In this document: positions 47,501 to 58,602 of the stretch, one piece after another
Numbering within the stretch: position 1 is the first letter of the stretch
Layout of the letters: the number at the start of each line of letters is the position of its first letter
Source: Nymphaea colorata
Taxonomy: Eukaryota; Streptophyta; Magnoliopsida; Nymphaeales; Nymphaeaceae
Assembly (NCBI RefSeq): GCF_008831285.2
Contig: NC_045139.1
Location: forward strand, 28,871,206-28,935,205
Reading direction: 5' to 3'
DNA: 64,000 nt
Notes under the pieces: generated by a model
Told to the model about the DNA's origin: nothing
The model's database searches: none
What the model saw: only the letters and a program-made list of their open reading frames with translations
Position numbers and translations under genes: made by a program

Positions 47501-49480
47501 ATTGAGAGGGCTTTAAATCAAGGGGTGCTTGATTGCCACTCGTCTTGAATCCATAGATATGATATGATATGCTCTTGCTTTTGCTTAAAAAATCATATAA
47601 AAATTGGTTGTTCATTATCTTAAGTTTGAATTAAGATCTACATTTGATTTATATTTAAATTTATGGTTCATCAAACCAAAAAAACTAAATTCTGAAATAA
47701 GATCTCAAGTATGAGATCTTCATTCTATCTTTTAAAACTGATAAAATGCATGAAATAAGATTAAAAGCAAATAGTCTGATCTTAGCTATATAAATTATAA
47801 ATCTCAAATTCTATGGATTTAAAATAAAAACTAAGTCAGAGGTAATCAATGTGCTTAAGTTGTCTTGATATGGAGTTGACTGATCGAATCTCTTTCATTT
47901 AATTGCCGAATCTATTTACGTATAAAACTTTCAGGATAAAGCTTTGTTTCTTTTTTCAAATTTATTATTCACTCACATGCTGTGGCAATTTAATTCACGT
48001 TAATTGCCATCGCTCCTTTATATATTTAAAAAAAAGAAAAAAAGAAGAAGAATATAAGTGATTGTCAAATATTTGTTAGCGAGGAAGTTTGTCAACAACA
48101 CTGACGAGCAATTATTCACTTCCGATTCATCACCGAATCTAATATGCAGGCAGGCGCGCGCGTGCGCTGACGATTCGCGTCATTTTAAATTCCCGCTACT
48201 TTATTTTTCCCTTACCTGCACTCGAAATTTAGGAATATCCAGGACGTTCCTCCAATATCTTGAGAACATGGCCGTCAAAAAATAAAGGATGTACGTAACG
48301 GTGACAACTATATATTCAGTTTGTGTTCATCAAGACATACAGTGAACGCTGAACTACTACTGGCCATGAGCTCAACAATTAAACATCTTTATTAAGTGAG
48401 CTTGGAAACCTCCATCACTTTTGTTGGCTATTTAATTTAAGTGTCATCTTGATCACGACTGATGCGAAATCACTTATGGTCCCCATCTGTACATATACTT
48501 GGTATTAGTTTTATTAAGAGATCATAACTAAAGGCATATTTGTAGATCGAGAGAGGAGGTGGTGTTTGCAAAAGGGACAAAATTGATCCAGAACGGCGAA
48601 GTGCATTAGAGGTCAAACTAATCGGACGATATGTTAAACCGGCAAAGCACTCGAACAAGCTTGCTCGGACCATGACAACCCATTCAATTCAGTTCGCGTG
48701 AAGCTTGGATATGCAGAATCATCGCCATTAGAATGAAGGGCTAAAAGAAGTGCCATTAGGTACATCCCCACACAATGAATGCATTGGTTAGTATGTCCGC
48801 TTTGCTTTTTGCTTACCATTGAAGGCTGTCGGCCGCTTGATCACTTGGCTGGTGCTTCTTTGCTTGCCCATAATATCGCCAACTGCTCTGAAATTTCAAA
48901 AGTCGGATTTCCAAATTTCTTTAAACACTGAACGCTGCTCCAAGCAACTAGCGGAGCCAAAAAAAAAAATTTGATTGGAGGGGGCACTAATTCTAGGAGT
49001 ACCCATATATATAAACAATCAAATTATTACAACAACTCCGCCATTGGACTTCAAGCGCCGGCTAAATGGGTCCGATCCATTTTAAATTCTTGCTTATGGA
49101 CCTACCTTGCCCCTTTTATGGAAGGACATGCAGACTTTTTTGGAGCTCTGGGTCGACTATGACAAAAGAAAAGGCAAGACTGGTCCATTTTTGCTGCTGC
49201 TGCTGCTTTACTTTTCTTCAAATCGGTTGGTGCAGCCAGCTCCGGTCAAAGGGCGGGCCTTTTCAACGAACAAGCGCGTGGGGTCCCACCCCTTGGGCTT
49301 GAAGATCGCCCACTTGATTTGGATTACAGTATACCCGAGATCCAATATCCGAAGATTAAAAGCAATGCACCCGAACAAGAATGCGGAACCAACGTTAGTT
49401 TCATATGTTGGATCTCCACCTTACTTTGCCAAACTTACACATGAAAATGGACTTACTCACAGTTCTTTACTTGAAATAAC

Positions 49481-49513
<33 letters not shown>

Positions 49514-50700
49514 GGGCGAGAAATAGATAAAACTGCACTAGCACGTTTGAGTAGATTCCCTTTCTTCTTTACGATCTCGAGGGGAGGGCGAGCTAATTTT
49601 CAAATGACATCCTTTGCAAAAGCGTTAAATTGATGTCGACAGCTTTGACAATTTACCTGTGGCCAGCTTTTAGAAGAATCAATCCCTGACTGTGTTACAT
49701 TACATTACATTACATGGAAGGCAACTAGGGTTTCATTTCAGGCGATTTCCAATGTCAACAACGGCCATGAAACCGCCAAGACTTTGCGTCGTCTTCTTCC
49801 TTTTTTAAAGAAAAACTGAACAAAACACAGTAGGTTCCTGTCAAATTCCCTTAGAAATCGAACAAAATTACTTGGACCACTGAATTATAAAGCTAACTGC
49901 TCTGCTCCTACCGCGTTTTCTGGACCCCGACTGTGTGAATTGGCCTCGGAAAAATCTGGAGCTGCCAATTTAGTCTATTTGCAGATTCATCGATTTATTT
50001 AGCTGAATTCATTGTGAATTATAATAAAAAAATATTAAAAACATAGATTTAATTTTAGAAAATGAACATAAGGCTGTACAGCTGAAAATATTGTTTGAAT
50101 GAAAACTCGACCGATTGAATTGCCCACGAAATCCAATCAGGATCCACCGTTGGCACGAACAGTCCAGATCCGTCAGACTGGGTTCGCATTTCTTTATGAG
50201 ATTCGACTAAATGAATTTGAACCGATAGTGCGATCCAAATCAATCCACACCGCTAAGGAACCGTATCTGGACAGGGGTAATTTTGTCATTCTCCTGAAAA
50301 GAGCCGGTTTCTTCCGCTCCCGCCCTGGCTGTACGGGGAAGAAGGCAGCAGGCAAAGACGCTTGAAAACGTTTTGATTCGCCAACGGGTCGGCAAGCAAG
50401 GCCCTTGTCCCCACCAAGCCCGTGAACATTTTCCGAGATCGCCCTTCTCTCCCGCTCCCCGATTCGGGCTTCTCATCTTTTCTCACCCTGTTTAACCGCG
50501 ACCGACGGTGACGCACTCTTCCTCTCTCTCTCTATGTCCCACCGACTGAACTTTGTTCAACTCCTGCTAAAAAAGAAAAGAAAAGAAAACTGACGCCTCT
50601 CTCTTCCCTTAACTGACGGTGACTTCTAATCTCTCCGTGGGCGTCGTCGTGGACTACAGTGCCGAATAGACTTTAATCTCTCTCTCTGAAAATTTATGGC
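44537..50700. other. Intergenic between the DUF1666 and galactosyltransferase genes
   Basis: No convincing gene. It holds poly(A)/poly(T) runs (about 46037-46053; T28 at 49482-49509), a (TA)n run (about 47456-47490) and a (TTACA)n pentamer run near 49694-49715. GC rises from about 50100, fitting the promoter of the galactosyltransferase gene. The open frames I examined (for example 44901-45269 and 49107-49511) show no domain or codon pattern I can defend. Confidence 0.45.
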
Positions 50701-50914
50701 GAGATTTAAATTTTAATAATCAGATTGAACAGTACAAGTAATCTGGAAGACGAAGTGTGAAAACGAGATAAACTCTCTCCGTCCACCGCGTTTTCTCTCC
50801 GGCTGTGCGCAAATCTCTCGTCGCGCGGAGAGGGGAAAATCTCGCGAGCGTCCGTTCTACGTTTCTCCTCCTTTTAAGTAATGTGGAAGAATAATATGCC
50901 CCGGTCACGGTCTT

Positions 50915-50918
<4 letters not shown>

Positions 50919-50947
<29 letters not shown>
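50919..50947. repeat. (CT)n microsatellite upstream of the galactosyltransferase gene
   Basis: About 14 CT units. A second CT-rich tract lies at about 51068-51110. CT tracts are common near plant transcription starts, so the leader may begin nearby. Confidence 0.85.
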
Positions 50948-50950
<3 letters not shown>

Positions 50951-51319
50951 CTTTTAAATATTTTCTGCGATATTTATAGGTATCTGTCTTTTTTGCTGAA
51001 CTTCGACGCCAAAACGAGGAGTTGTTCCCACTGAAATTCTGAAAGCAGTGTAAGTTTCCAGATCTCCGATATCTCTCTTTCTCTCTCTCCCCCCTCCCTC
51101 TCCCCTCACAAACACATACACATGCACATGTTCCCGTTGTTTTCTTTTCCTTTCGGGGATTCAACATTTGAGCGTTTTTTCCCTTTTCAGAACACTTGCT
51201 TTTCTCTCGGTGCTTTGCTCAAGAGCGTTCAGTTTCTGAGGTTGAATCGGTTCAGCTGCCTGGAGTGACGAGGATTTTGTGTGAGGAAGCCCGGCGGGTG
51301 GAAGAAAAGTGGAGATTTG

Positions 51320-51900
51320 CGACTTTCAGTGGGAAAGGTTCCGGCAGGAAGAAGAATAGCAGGGAATGGAGGTCTCGAGCGAAGAAATTGCTGTCAGAAG
51401 AGGAATGTGAGAGTTTTGAAGATTTGGAGTGAGACGATATCCGCTAGGGAGAAGGATGAAACGGGTTTGAGAGTGAAAGTCATCTAATGTGAAAAGCTCC
51501 GGTAGCAAGAAAAACAGCCAGTTTGTTGAAGTTCTGAAGCGGGAGAGAGTTCCGGCGGTAGCTATATACATCAGAAGGACGATCCGGTTCATTTTGGAGC
51601 TCGCTTTAAGCGAACATCCTGTAGCAAACGACAGGCGTGGTTGAAATTTTGGGGTGCGAGAGAATCCTGCGAGAAGATCGAGGACATTTAGTTGTGTGAA
51701 GTAGAATCTCGGTGACAGCAAGGCTTGAAATGCGGGAGAGATCCGCAGGAATAAGGGTCGTTGGATATGAAGGTTTGAAGTGGTCCAGAAGGAAAGGCAT
51801 GAAGCGGGAAAAAATCTAGCAGTAAGAATTCGGAGAGTTGAAGGCATTAACTGAAAAGATAGAAAAGGAAGAATGTGTGGAAGGTTTCGAGTGAAGGGAA
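51320..51900 (+). repeat. Degenerate purine-rich repeat in the presumed leader of the galactosyltransferase gene
   Basis: Imperfect units recur, each built on TTGAA(G/A)T... followed by GCGGGAGAGA and a TCCGGCGGTAGC / TCCGCAGGAATA type core, roughly every 50-70 bases (for example near 51525-51570, 51635-51680, 51725-51760 and 51775-51830). Divergence is high. Several short upstream ATG frames fall inside. Confidence 0.5.
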
Positions 51901-52111
51901 GAGGAGAAACGGATTGTTCCCAAGTTTGAGTGACTGAAACTTGCAACTTTAGGACAGAGCACGGGATTTTTTCCTGCGTGGCTTACTTCCGCTTGATCTT
52001 TCAAATATATACTGGCTTTGATCCTGGTCCTGGTGAGTGCGATCAAAATCGACAGAGTCCAGCAACTTTCGTCGAGTATGTAGAAGAGGAATAGCCACCG
52101 AGTAGCTTCAG

Positions 52112-53303
52112 GTAAGAACGGGTTACAGGACATAAACCAACGGAAATGTATTTGAAAGGGAAAAAGAATTATATCTTTGGCTACTTGTTTTGAAATTTAG
52201 TTACATTTTTTCCGAGGACCATATCATGCTCCTGATAACTTTTTTTTTTTCAGTTGATTCATTGGTGCATTGGTGTCATCAATTTGATTGTACGTGCACT
52301 TTTACATGTTGTGCCAAAGACAAGAGAAGGGATCTTTATTTGTTTCCTTCTCTTACGATGGTTCTTTAAAAGGTTAAAAGACGAACGAACGATCTGCCTC
52401 CCGGATTAATGTCAAGCATCTTTAACATGCATGGCGAAATATTTGACATAAGTCGAATTCTATTGTAATTTTGACTTAGACTAAATTCTCGAAATCTGCA
52501 GTCATAATGGAATGTAATTTTTGTTGTTTCGGGGAAATATTAAAATTTTCGGTAAAAAATCAGGATGGAAAACGGAATGGAAAGACTCGAGTTCTGACTT
52601 CATTTCTTGTGCACTTCCTGCCATACATGCATGTTTTTCCTATCAATCTTCGTTTTCTCCTTTGTTACATTTTGCTCATTTTGAATCTTTGTTACTTGGC
52701 ATTGCTACTGAGAATTATGTAGTGATGCCAATCTTTTGCACATGCAAAAGTAGATCAAAGCTTAGGAAGTCTTATGCTCTAATTATATTGTGTCCAGTGT
52801 CACCTTTCTATTTTTGTTACGAGGTAGGTGAGCTGGCTTAGTTTAGTGATTTCATGAATTACTGGTACTGTGCTTGGAGTACATTGTGAAACAGAAAGGG
52901 AGCTTCAACAGTCTCATGCATTTGTGATTCTTCCATGTCACAGGGATCAGAAGCCACTTCTTTCAGGGCATTTAAAATTTTCAAGATGAAATAATCGGGG
53001 GATTGCTTATGGAAGGTTCCTATGTCACCCACACATGTGGGAGTCAGAGATAGAAAAATGTTGTAGTTATTGGACTGCATTGTTGAGAGGCTCCGTGGAG
53101 CTTTCTGATGGTGGTCAGCCTTGATTCTTTTGGAACACTTGTAATGGGGAATTAGAATTCCATTCTCAGATTAGTTTATCATTCTGTACAGCTATAGTGC
53201 AGGATTGGTTTTGATTCAAGTGTGTAACCTTTAGTGCAAGGCTTCTTGCACGTGTTATTGGAAACTTGGAAGCTGGAACCTGAAGGGATATTTCATTCTT
53301 CAG
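52112..53303 (+). other. Probable intron in the 5' leader of the galactosyltransferase gene
   Basis: A strong donor CTTCAG|GTAAGA at 52111/52112 and an acceptor TTCATTCTTCAG at 53292-53303 lie four bases before the ATG at 53308. Leader introns are common in this gene class. Read from consensus only. Confidence 0.5.
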
Positions 53304-53307
53304 AAGT

Positions 53308-56300
53308 ATGTTGGGTTCCGAGGTCATCTCAACATTCTCTCATTTTAACAAAAAGCTTCATTCTTTGGTTTGCTGGTTTTCTGGAAAAAAGAGGAAATGG
53401 CCTTTCTATATTTTAATGATATGTGTACTTATGTTGCTTGTTATGAAATATAATATGGTAGAAAGTCCAATCAGTTCACAGTATTTTATGGGTTTCTTCA
53501 CAAATGGAACCTCGGATCACCTTCACTTGGAGCATCTTGATCTCCTTGTACCTGCTGTTCAAAATCCTGACGACTCTTCCGAAGTTATCTCCTATGAAAA
53601 TCTGGTTTCTGGTCTGTTAATTCCCAGAAATTTTTCACAGGAGGAAAAAAGGTCTGTACAAACATGGAAATATTTGAAGCCATTGGTTGCTAAAGCTGCA
53701 GCCCTACCTCATTTTGTTGAGGCCATTCAAGAAGCAAAAGTTGCATGGGAAACCCTTATGGCTTCAGTTGAAGAGGAAAGGCTGTTTCACATTGGCAATG
53801 GTAGTATTAGCCGAAAGGCAAAGGATAAACAGTGCCCCTATTCTGTTAGCAAGATGAATGACACAGAATTGGGCAAGTCTGGATTTAAGCTGCAGATTCC
53901 TTGTGGCCTGGTTCAGGGTTCTTCTGTTACTGTTATTGGTACACCAGTTGGGCTTCTTGGCAATTTTCAGATAGACTTGAGAGGAACTGAGCTCCCTGGG
54001 GAACCAGATCCTCCTATCATTTTACACTATAATGTCCGGCTTCATGGTGACAAAGTCACAGAGGATCCTGTGATTGTTCAAAACACGTGGACTGCTCCAA
54101 ATGATTGGGGTCCAGAGGAGCGGTGTCCTTCTCCATCTGAGAATGCTGGCAAAGGTTACTTATGTTCTGAGAACTCTCAAATTTCTCACTTCTTTATTAT
54201 TGCACTTGTGTGCACTGAGTTATTTGATTTTGGTATACTGGAAAACTTGTTCCATGTAATATTTTACAAATCAAAATAACTTACAATAATTTTTTCACGA
54301 GGTCAACAGATTTAGCTCGGATCAAACCCCTGGCTTTGAAAAGAACTATTTTCCAGGGCACTTTTCAGCACAATTATGTGTTATTTCCTTCATTGTGTCT
54401 TTGTCAGTTGTGGTCGGTGTAAGAATGTCAAAAGTTGGTCCTTCGATTTCACTTTACTGGTCTGTTGTATTTTCTTCCCTATTATTTAGTATTGTTTGAA
54501 ACTTGCATGTCATCAGGCTGGAGTTTAAAACCTAATAGCCATGCTACTTATGCACTGGATGCATCTGTATGCAAGTTAGGAATGCACTTCAAGGTTCAAG
54601 AAGCGTGTCCCTTGCAGGAAATTCTCCATTATGTCAGTTAGAAGCTACTGGTTTGAAATATTTGATCATCTGATTCTTCGGAAAAGAGGCTGCTTATCTG
54701 CAATATTCAGCAAGGCTTATTCCAAATTCCAATCTTATGTACTGAACTCTTCAAGCCATGGGCTCACCTTGGCTGCAAAAGAGATCAAGCTGAGCATTTG
54801 ATTGTGCTGTTATGCTTGTGCCTTTAAGAATACATAATGGAATAATTTAAGGGCTGTAGTTAGGTTCCAATTTCAGAGTCATGAAGTTGCTAACTGTGTC
54901 TTACCTACCAGGTATTCCTTAAGATCTTTTTTGATGCCAAACTCACTGTTTAGTTTTCTCTCTCTGTATGAGAGATACAAATCTTGATCACCACTTTTAC
55001 TCTGTGATTCACTACACTAACATTGTTTCTGTTTCTTTGTCTAATGTCAGTCTAGTTGATTCTTTCCTCTGTCTGTCAGTCCACTCTCTTATAATTGCAT
55101 ATAATTGAGAATATTTGTCGTGCATGGATCTCTTTCTTTTAGCTGTTTTGTGGCCTAATTTAAAAATTTCATGTCCTACAGTTATCCTAGCCCTTGCTCA
55201 TAAAGCTAGGTTCTTGCATTCTTCACGGGATATTACAGATACAGTTTCTCACATAATGCTGCTTGCAAAACGCTTGTGAAGAAACACAATCAACTGAGCT
55301 AAGAAAGGCTTTTTCCCTCAATTTCACCTGCTTGTCACTCTGTGCAGCTAGCTAGCATGTCACATGCATGTCATTTGCTGAGATCTCATATCCTTCTGAT
55401 TATAAAATAAAGACTGCTACTAGTAGCTAGTGCTTTAAATTGAAGGAACGAATGAATCATGTGGTGCTGAAACTGCAGTTCTGGTGGGCTCCTCGTTGTG
55501 TTTGATTGCTATAAGCAACGATACTGCTTTACTGGACTTTGGCTTCTGCTAGTTATCTTATATGTAGAGTAGGATTTTGCAGTAATCAATGCTATCTGCG
55601 TCAAGTTTCATTTATTTAGATAAAGATATTATTGATTTCTTGTAGATATATCTGGAATGATGGTTATACTTTCTAGGTAGATTTTCACTGCCTTATGTTA
55701 TATCACTCTTACCTGATTGTTAGATTTTCACTGCCTTATGTTATATCACTCTTACCTGATTGTTAGATTTTCACTGCCTTATGTTATATCACTCTTACCT
55801 GATTGTTAGATTTTCACTGCCTTATGTTATATCACTCTTACTTGATTGCCTATTTCTTTTTATATGTAGTGGATGAGTTGGACCAATGCAATCCGATGGT
55901 GGGTAAGGAAAACAAAAGAAAGCCTGCATTAAGCAAGCATTTTAACAGTTCAAAAAGAACACCAGAATTGAAGAACATTGATAGCCCAAAGACATACTTT
56001 CCTTTCAAACAAGGGTATCCATCTGTTGCTACTCTTCGAGTGGGTTTGGAAGGGATTCAGATGACAGTTGATGGAAAGCACATAACATCCTTTGCCTATC
56101 GAGATGTAAGTGTGCTGTCAGTGTAGTAGGAGTGCAATTGTTTTACACGAAAATAGCATTTGCTGTGATGCTTTTCATTTATACATGGCATTTTAATTTC
56201 AGAGTCTGGAGCCATGGTTGGTTAATGATGTAAGAATTTCTGGAGATCTGAAGTTGCATTCTGTGTTGGCAAGTGGCTTGCCATCATCAGAAGATGTAGA

Positions 56301-58602
56301 CCATGCCGTGGATTTAGAAACACTAAAAGCCATACCCCTGGGAACAAAGCAGCAGTTGGATCTTTTCATTGGGATTTTTTCTACTGCAAACAATTTCAAG
56401 CGTAGGATGGCAGTGAGGAGGACTTGGATGCAGTATGATAGCGTACGGAATGGCAAAGTGGCTGTCCGTTTCTTTGTTGGTCTGGTAGTTTTCTCTCTCT
56501 CTCTCTCTCAAATGCGCGCGCTCTCGCTTTCTTTCTATCTCCTCTCTCATGTTGAGACAATGTCCGTTGCAGCACAAGAACACGATGGTCAATGAGGAAC
56601 TTTGGAATGAAGCACGCACTTATGGAGATACACAATTGATGCCTTTTGTTGATTATTACAGTCTCATTACTTTGAAATCTGTTGCCATATGCGTCTACGG
56701 GGTTAGTTCGAATTCTTCTTTCATTTTTCTAGTTTCAAGTGCACACTCTCTTTCCTTTTGTTATGGGGGAAGGGTGGGGGATTCATGCTCATTTCTCCAT
56801 TTCTGACCTTTACAGACAAAGGCTGTCAATGCCAAGTACATAATGAAAACAGATGATGATGCATTCGTCCGTGTGGATGAGATTCTTGCTTCTTTAAATG
56901 AGAAAAACATCAAACAAGGGTTATTATATGGACTTATCAATTACGATTCAGAGCCTCACAGGGATCCAGAAAGCAAATGGTATATCAGTCCAGAGGTATT
57001 AATTTTCAATCTGATGTTAATTTCTGTTTTCGGTCATTAAATATCATGTATTACTGGTTGTTCCCATGAGAAGTGATTATTGACCCTTCCTTTGGCTGAT
57101 ATATACCTGTTTTATTTGTAAGAAGGTTTTCCATTTGTAGTATTGATATTGTAATATTATTACAAAATTTCCCCCTTTACTATAGCATGCCATGAACTGG
57201 TTATCAAATGCTGCTGTTAGATCAAGTGTTTTGAGATGGATATCATATTAACAGCGCGGTGCAGAGTAATCATTCATCCTATAGTGGATAACTAGTTCAT
57301 GGCCATATTATCAAAATTCAGAACAGGGACGTCGGGTTCTGGTACAATTAGACACGTGACCCAAAAATATTTAAGCTGCTTAAACATCATCTTGTGAAGC
57401 TGGTGACTTTGTCAGCTCTGTTTTTTCTTTTTGGTTGGGGTGGTGGTGTTATTTTAATATTTACTGCATTATCAAAATAATCCACTAACATGTTGCCTCC
57501 ATTTTTTGTTTTAACGTAGGAATGGCCAGAAGACAAGTATCCTCCTTGGGCTCATGGTCCTGGCTACGTTATTTCCCATGACATAGCTGATTTGGTGGTG
57601 CGGAAGCACAAGAAAAGGCGACTAAAGGTTTGGCAACCATCTTAACTTTACCGTTATCGAGTCTAGAGAATGAGTTGCGGAAATGATCAATTTCCTAAAC
57701 CCAAGACCTCGTTCGGTTCCAATCTTTATTGGATGTTTCCGAAGGGACAATTTCTCGGTCAATTACTTGGCGTCTAAGGCGTTCGCCAAGCCTGAGCCGG
57801 ACTTGGGACGCCACAACTTTAAGTGTCTTAGCGGCCCAAGAAAATTTTTGTGGACAGGGTTCGCTTGTAGTTTATGCGGTTCCATCGTTTAAGTTCTTTT
57901 CAACTCTGGAACTCAAGTCTGCCGTTGATGACCTGATCCACCCTTGCCGGGGGCCTCTAAACTACATCTCGAACCTTGACTCTTTCTGGACATAAGTTCT
58001 GCCCTTAACGCACTTGTATGGTGATTGTAAACGGAGGGGGAGGACTTGGGAATTATTGATCTTGACCCTACTGGTCTTTCTAAAATTCAAGTCACACGAA
58101 TCGGTTAAAAGTAAATCTAGGATCTTGACTTTGGTTGTTTTATGGGTTAGTTCGAACTTGGGTTCAGATTCATGTGAAGCGGTGTGCACTATAATAACGT
58201 GCTACTCGAGTTAACTTCTCAGATTTCCCGTCTTCTCTATCCACACGATCGGATCGAGTGGTCTTAACTGCTGCACCCAGCTTGGATTTGATCCGCCTGA
58301 ATCCGTCTAATTTGAGCAACGTGCTGATCTCGCGGCGTTTTCCCTCTACTCTTCACTGCAGCTGACATTGTTGCGTATTTTTACCGCAGATGTTCAAGTT
58401 GGAGGATGTGGCGATGGGTATGTGGATAGCCGACCTGAAGAAGGGCGGTCTAGCAATTCAGTACGTGAACGACGATAGGGTGTATAACACAGGGTGTACA
58501 GATGGATATGTTGTGGCACACTACCAGGAACCTAGAGAGATGCTCTGCTTATGGCAGAGGCTAAGCGAGGGACGTGGGGCTATATGCTGCAATCGTCGAT
58601 AG
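53308..58602 (+). CDS. Galectin-domain GT31 hydroxyproline O-galactosyltransferase (GALT2-6 type)
   Basis: Golgi/ER type II membrane enzyme. Family members add the first galactose to hydroxyproline of arabinogalactan proteins. Seven coding exons: 53308-54154, 55870-56105, 56203-56484, 56573-56701, 56816-56995, 57520-57627 and 58390-58602. Phases agree, giving 664 aa. A single membrane anchor lies at about residues 30-50 ([18 protein letters not shown]) after a short basic cytosolic tail. A luminal stem follows, then a galectin domain (about 190-385). The GT31 catalytic domain starts at about 415 ([20 protein letters not shown]). The metal-binding acidic motif is KTDDDAF (Asp 511-513); EDVAMGMW and CLWQRL follow. 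The end CCNRR is typical. The nearest relatives are Arabidopsis GALT2-GALT6; I cannot choose among them. Confidence 0.94.
55679..55850 (+). repeat. 43-bp x 4 tandem repeat in galactosyltransferase intron 1
   Basis: Four head-to-tail copies of a 43-base unit (AGATTTTCACTGCC ... TTACCTGATTGTT). The first three are identical; the last has two or three changes. It ends 19 bases before exon 2. Confidence 0.97.

Noticed and set aside
49482-49509. T28 run as the tail of a minus-strand LINE or SINE
   Set aside because: No coding domain, Pol III box or flanking duplication was recognisable next to it. Treated as simple low-complexity DNA.
57690-58200. Possible transposon insertion in galactosyltransferase intron 6 (GC-richer patch beginning CCTCGTTCGGTTCC)
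   Set aside because: The left end looks transposon-like, but no matching right end or duplicated flank was found.
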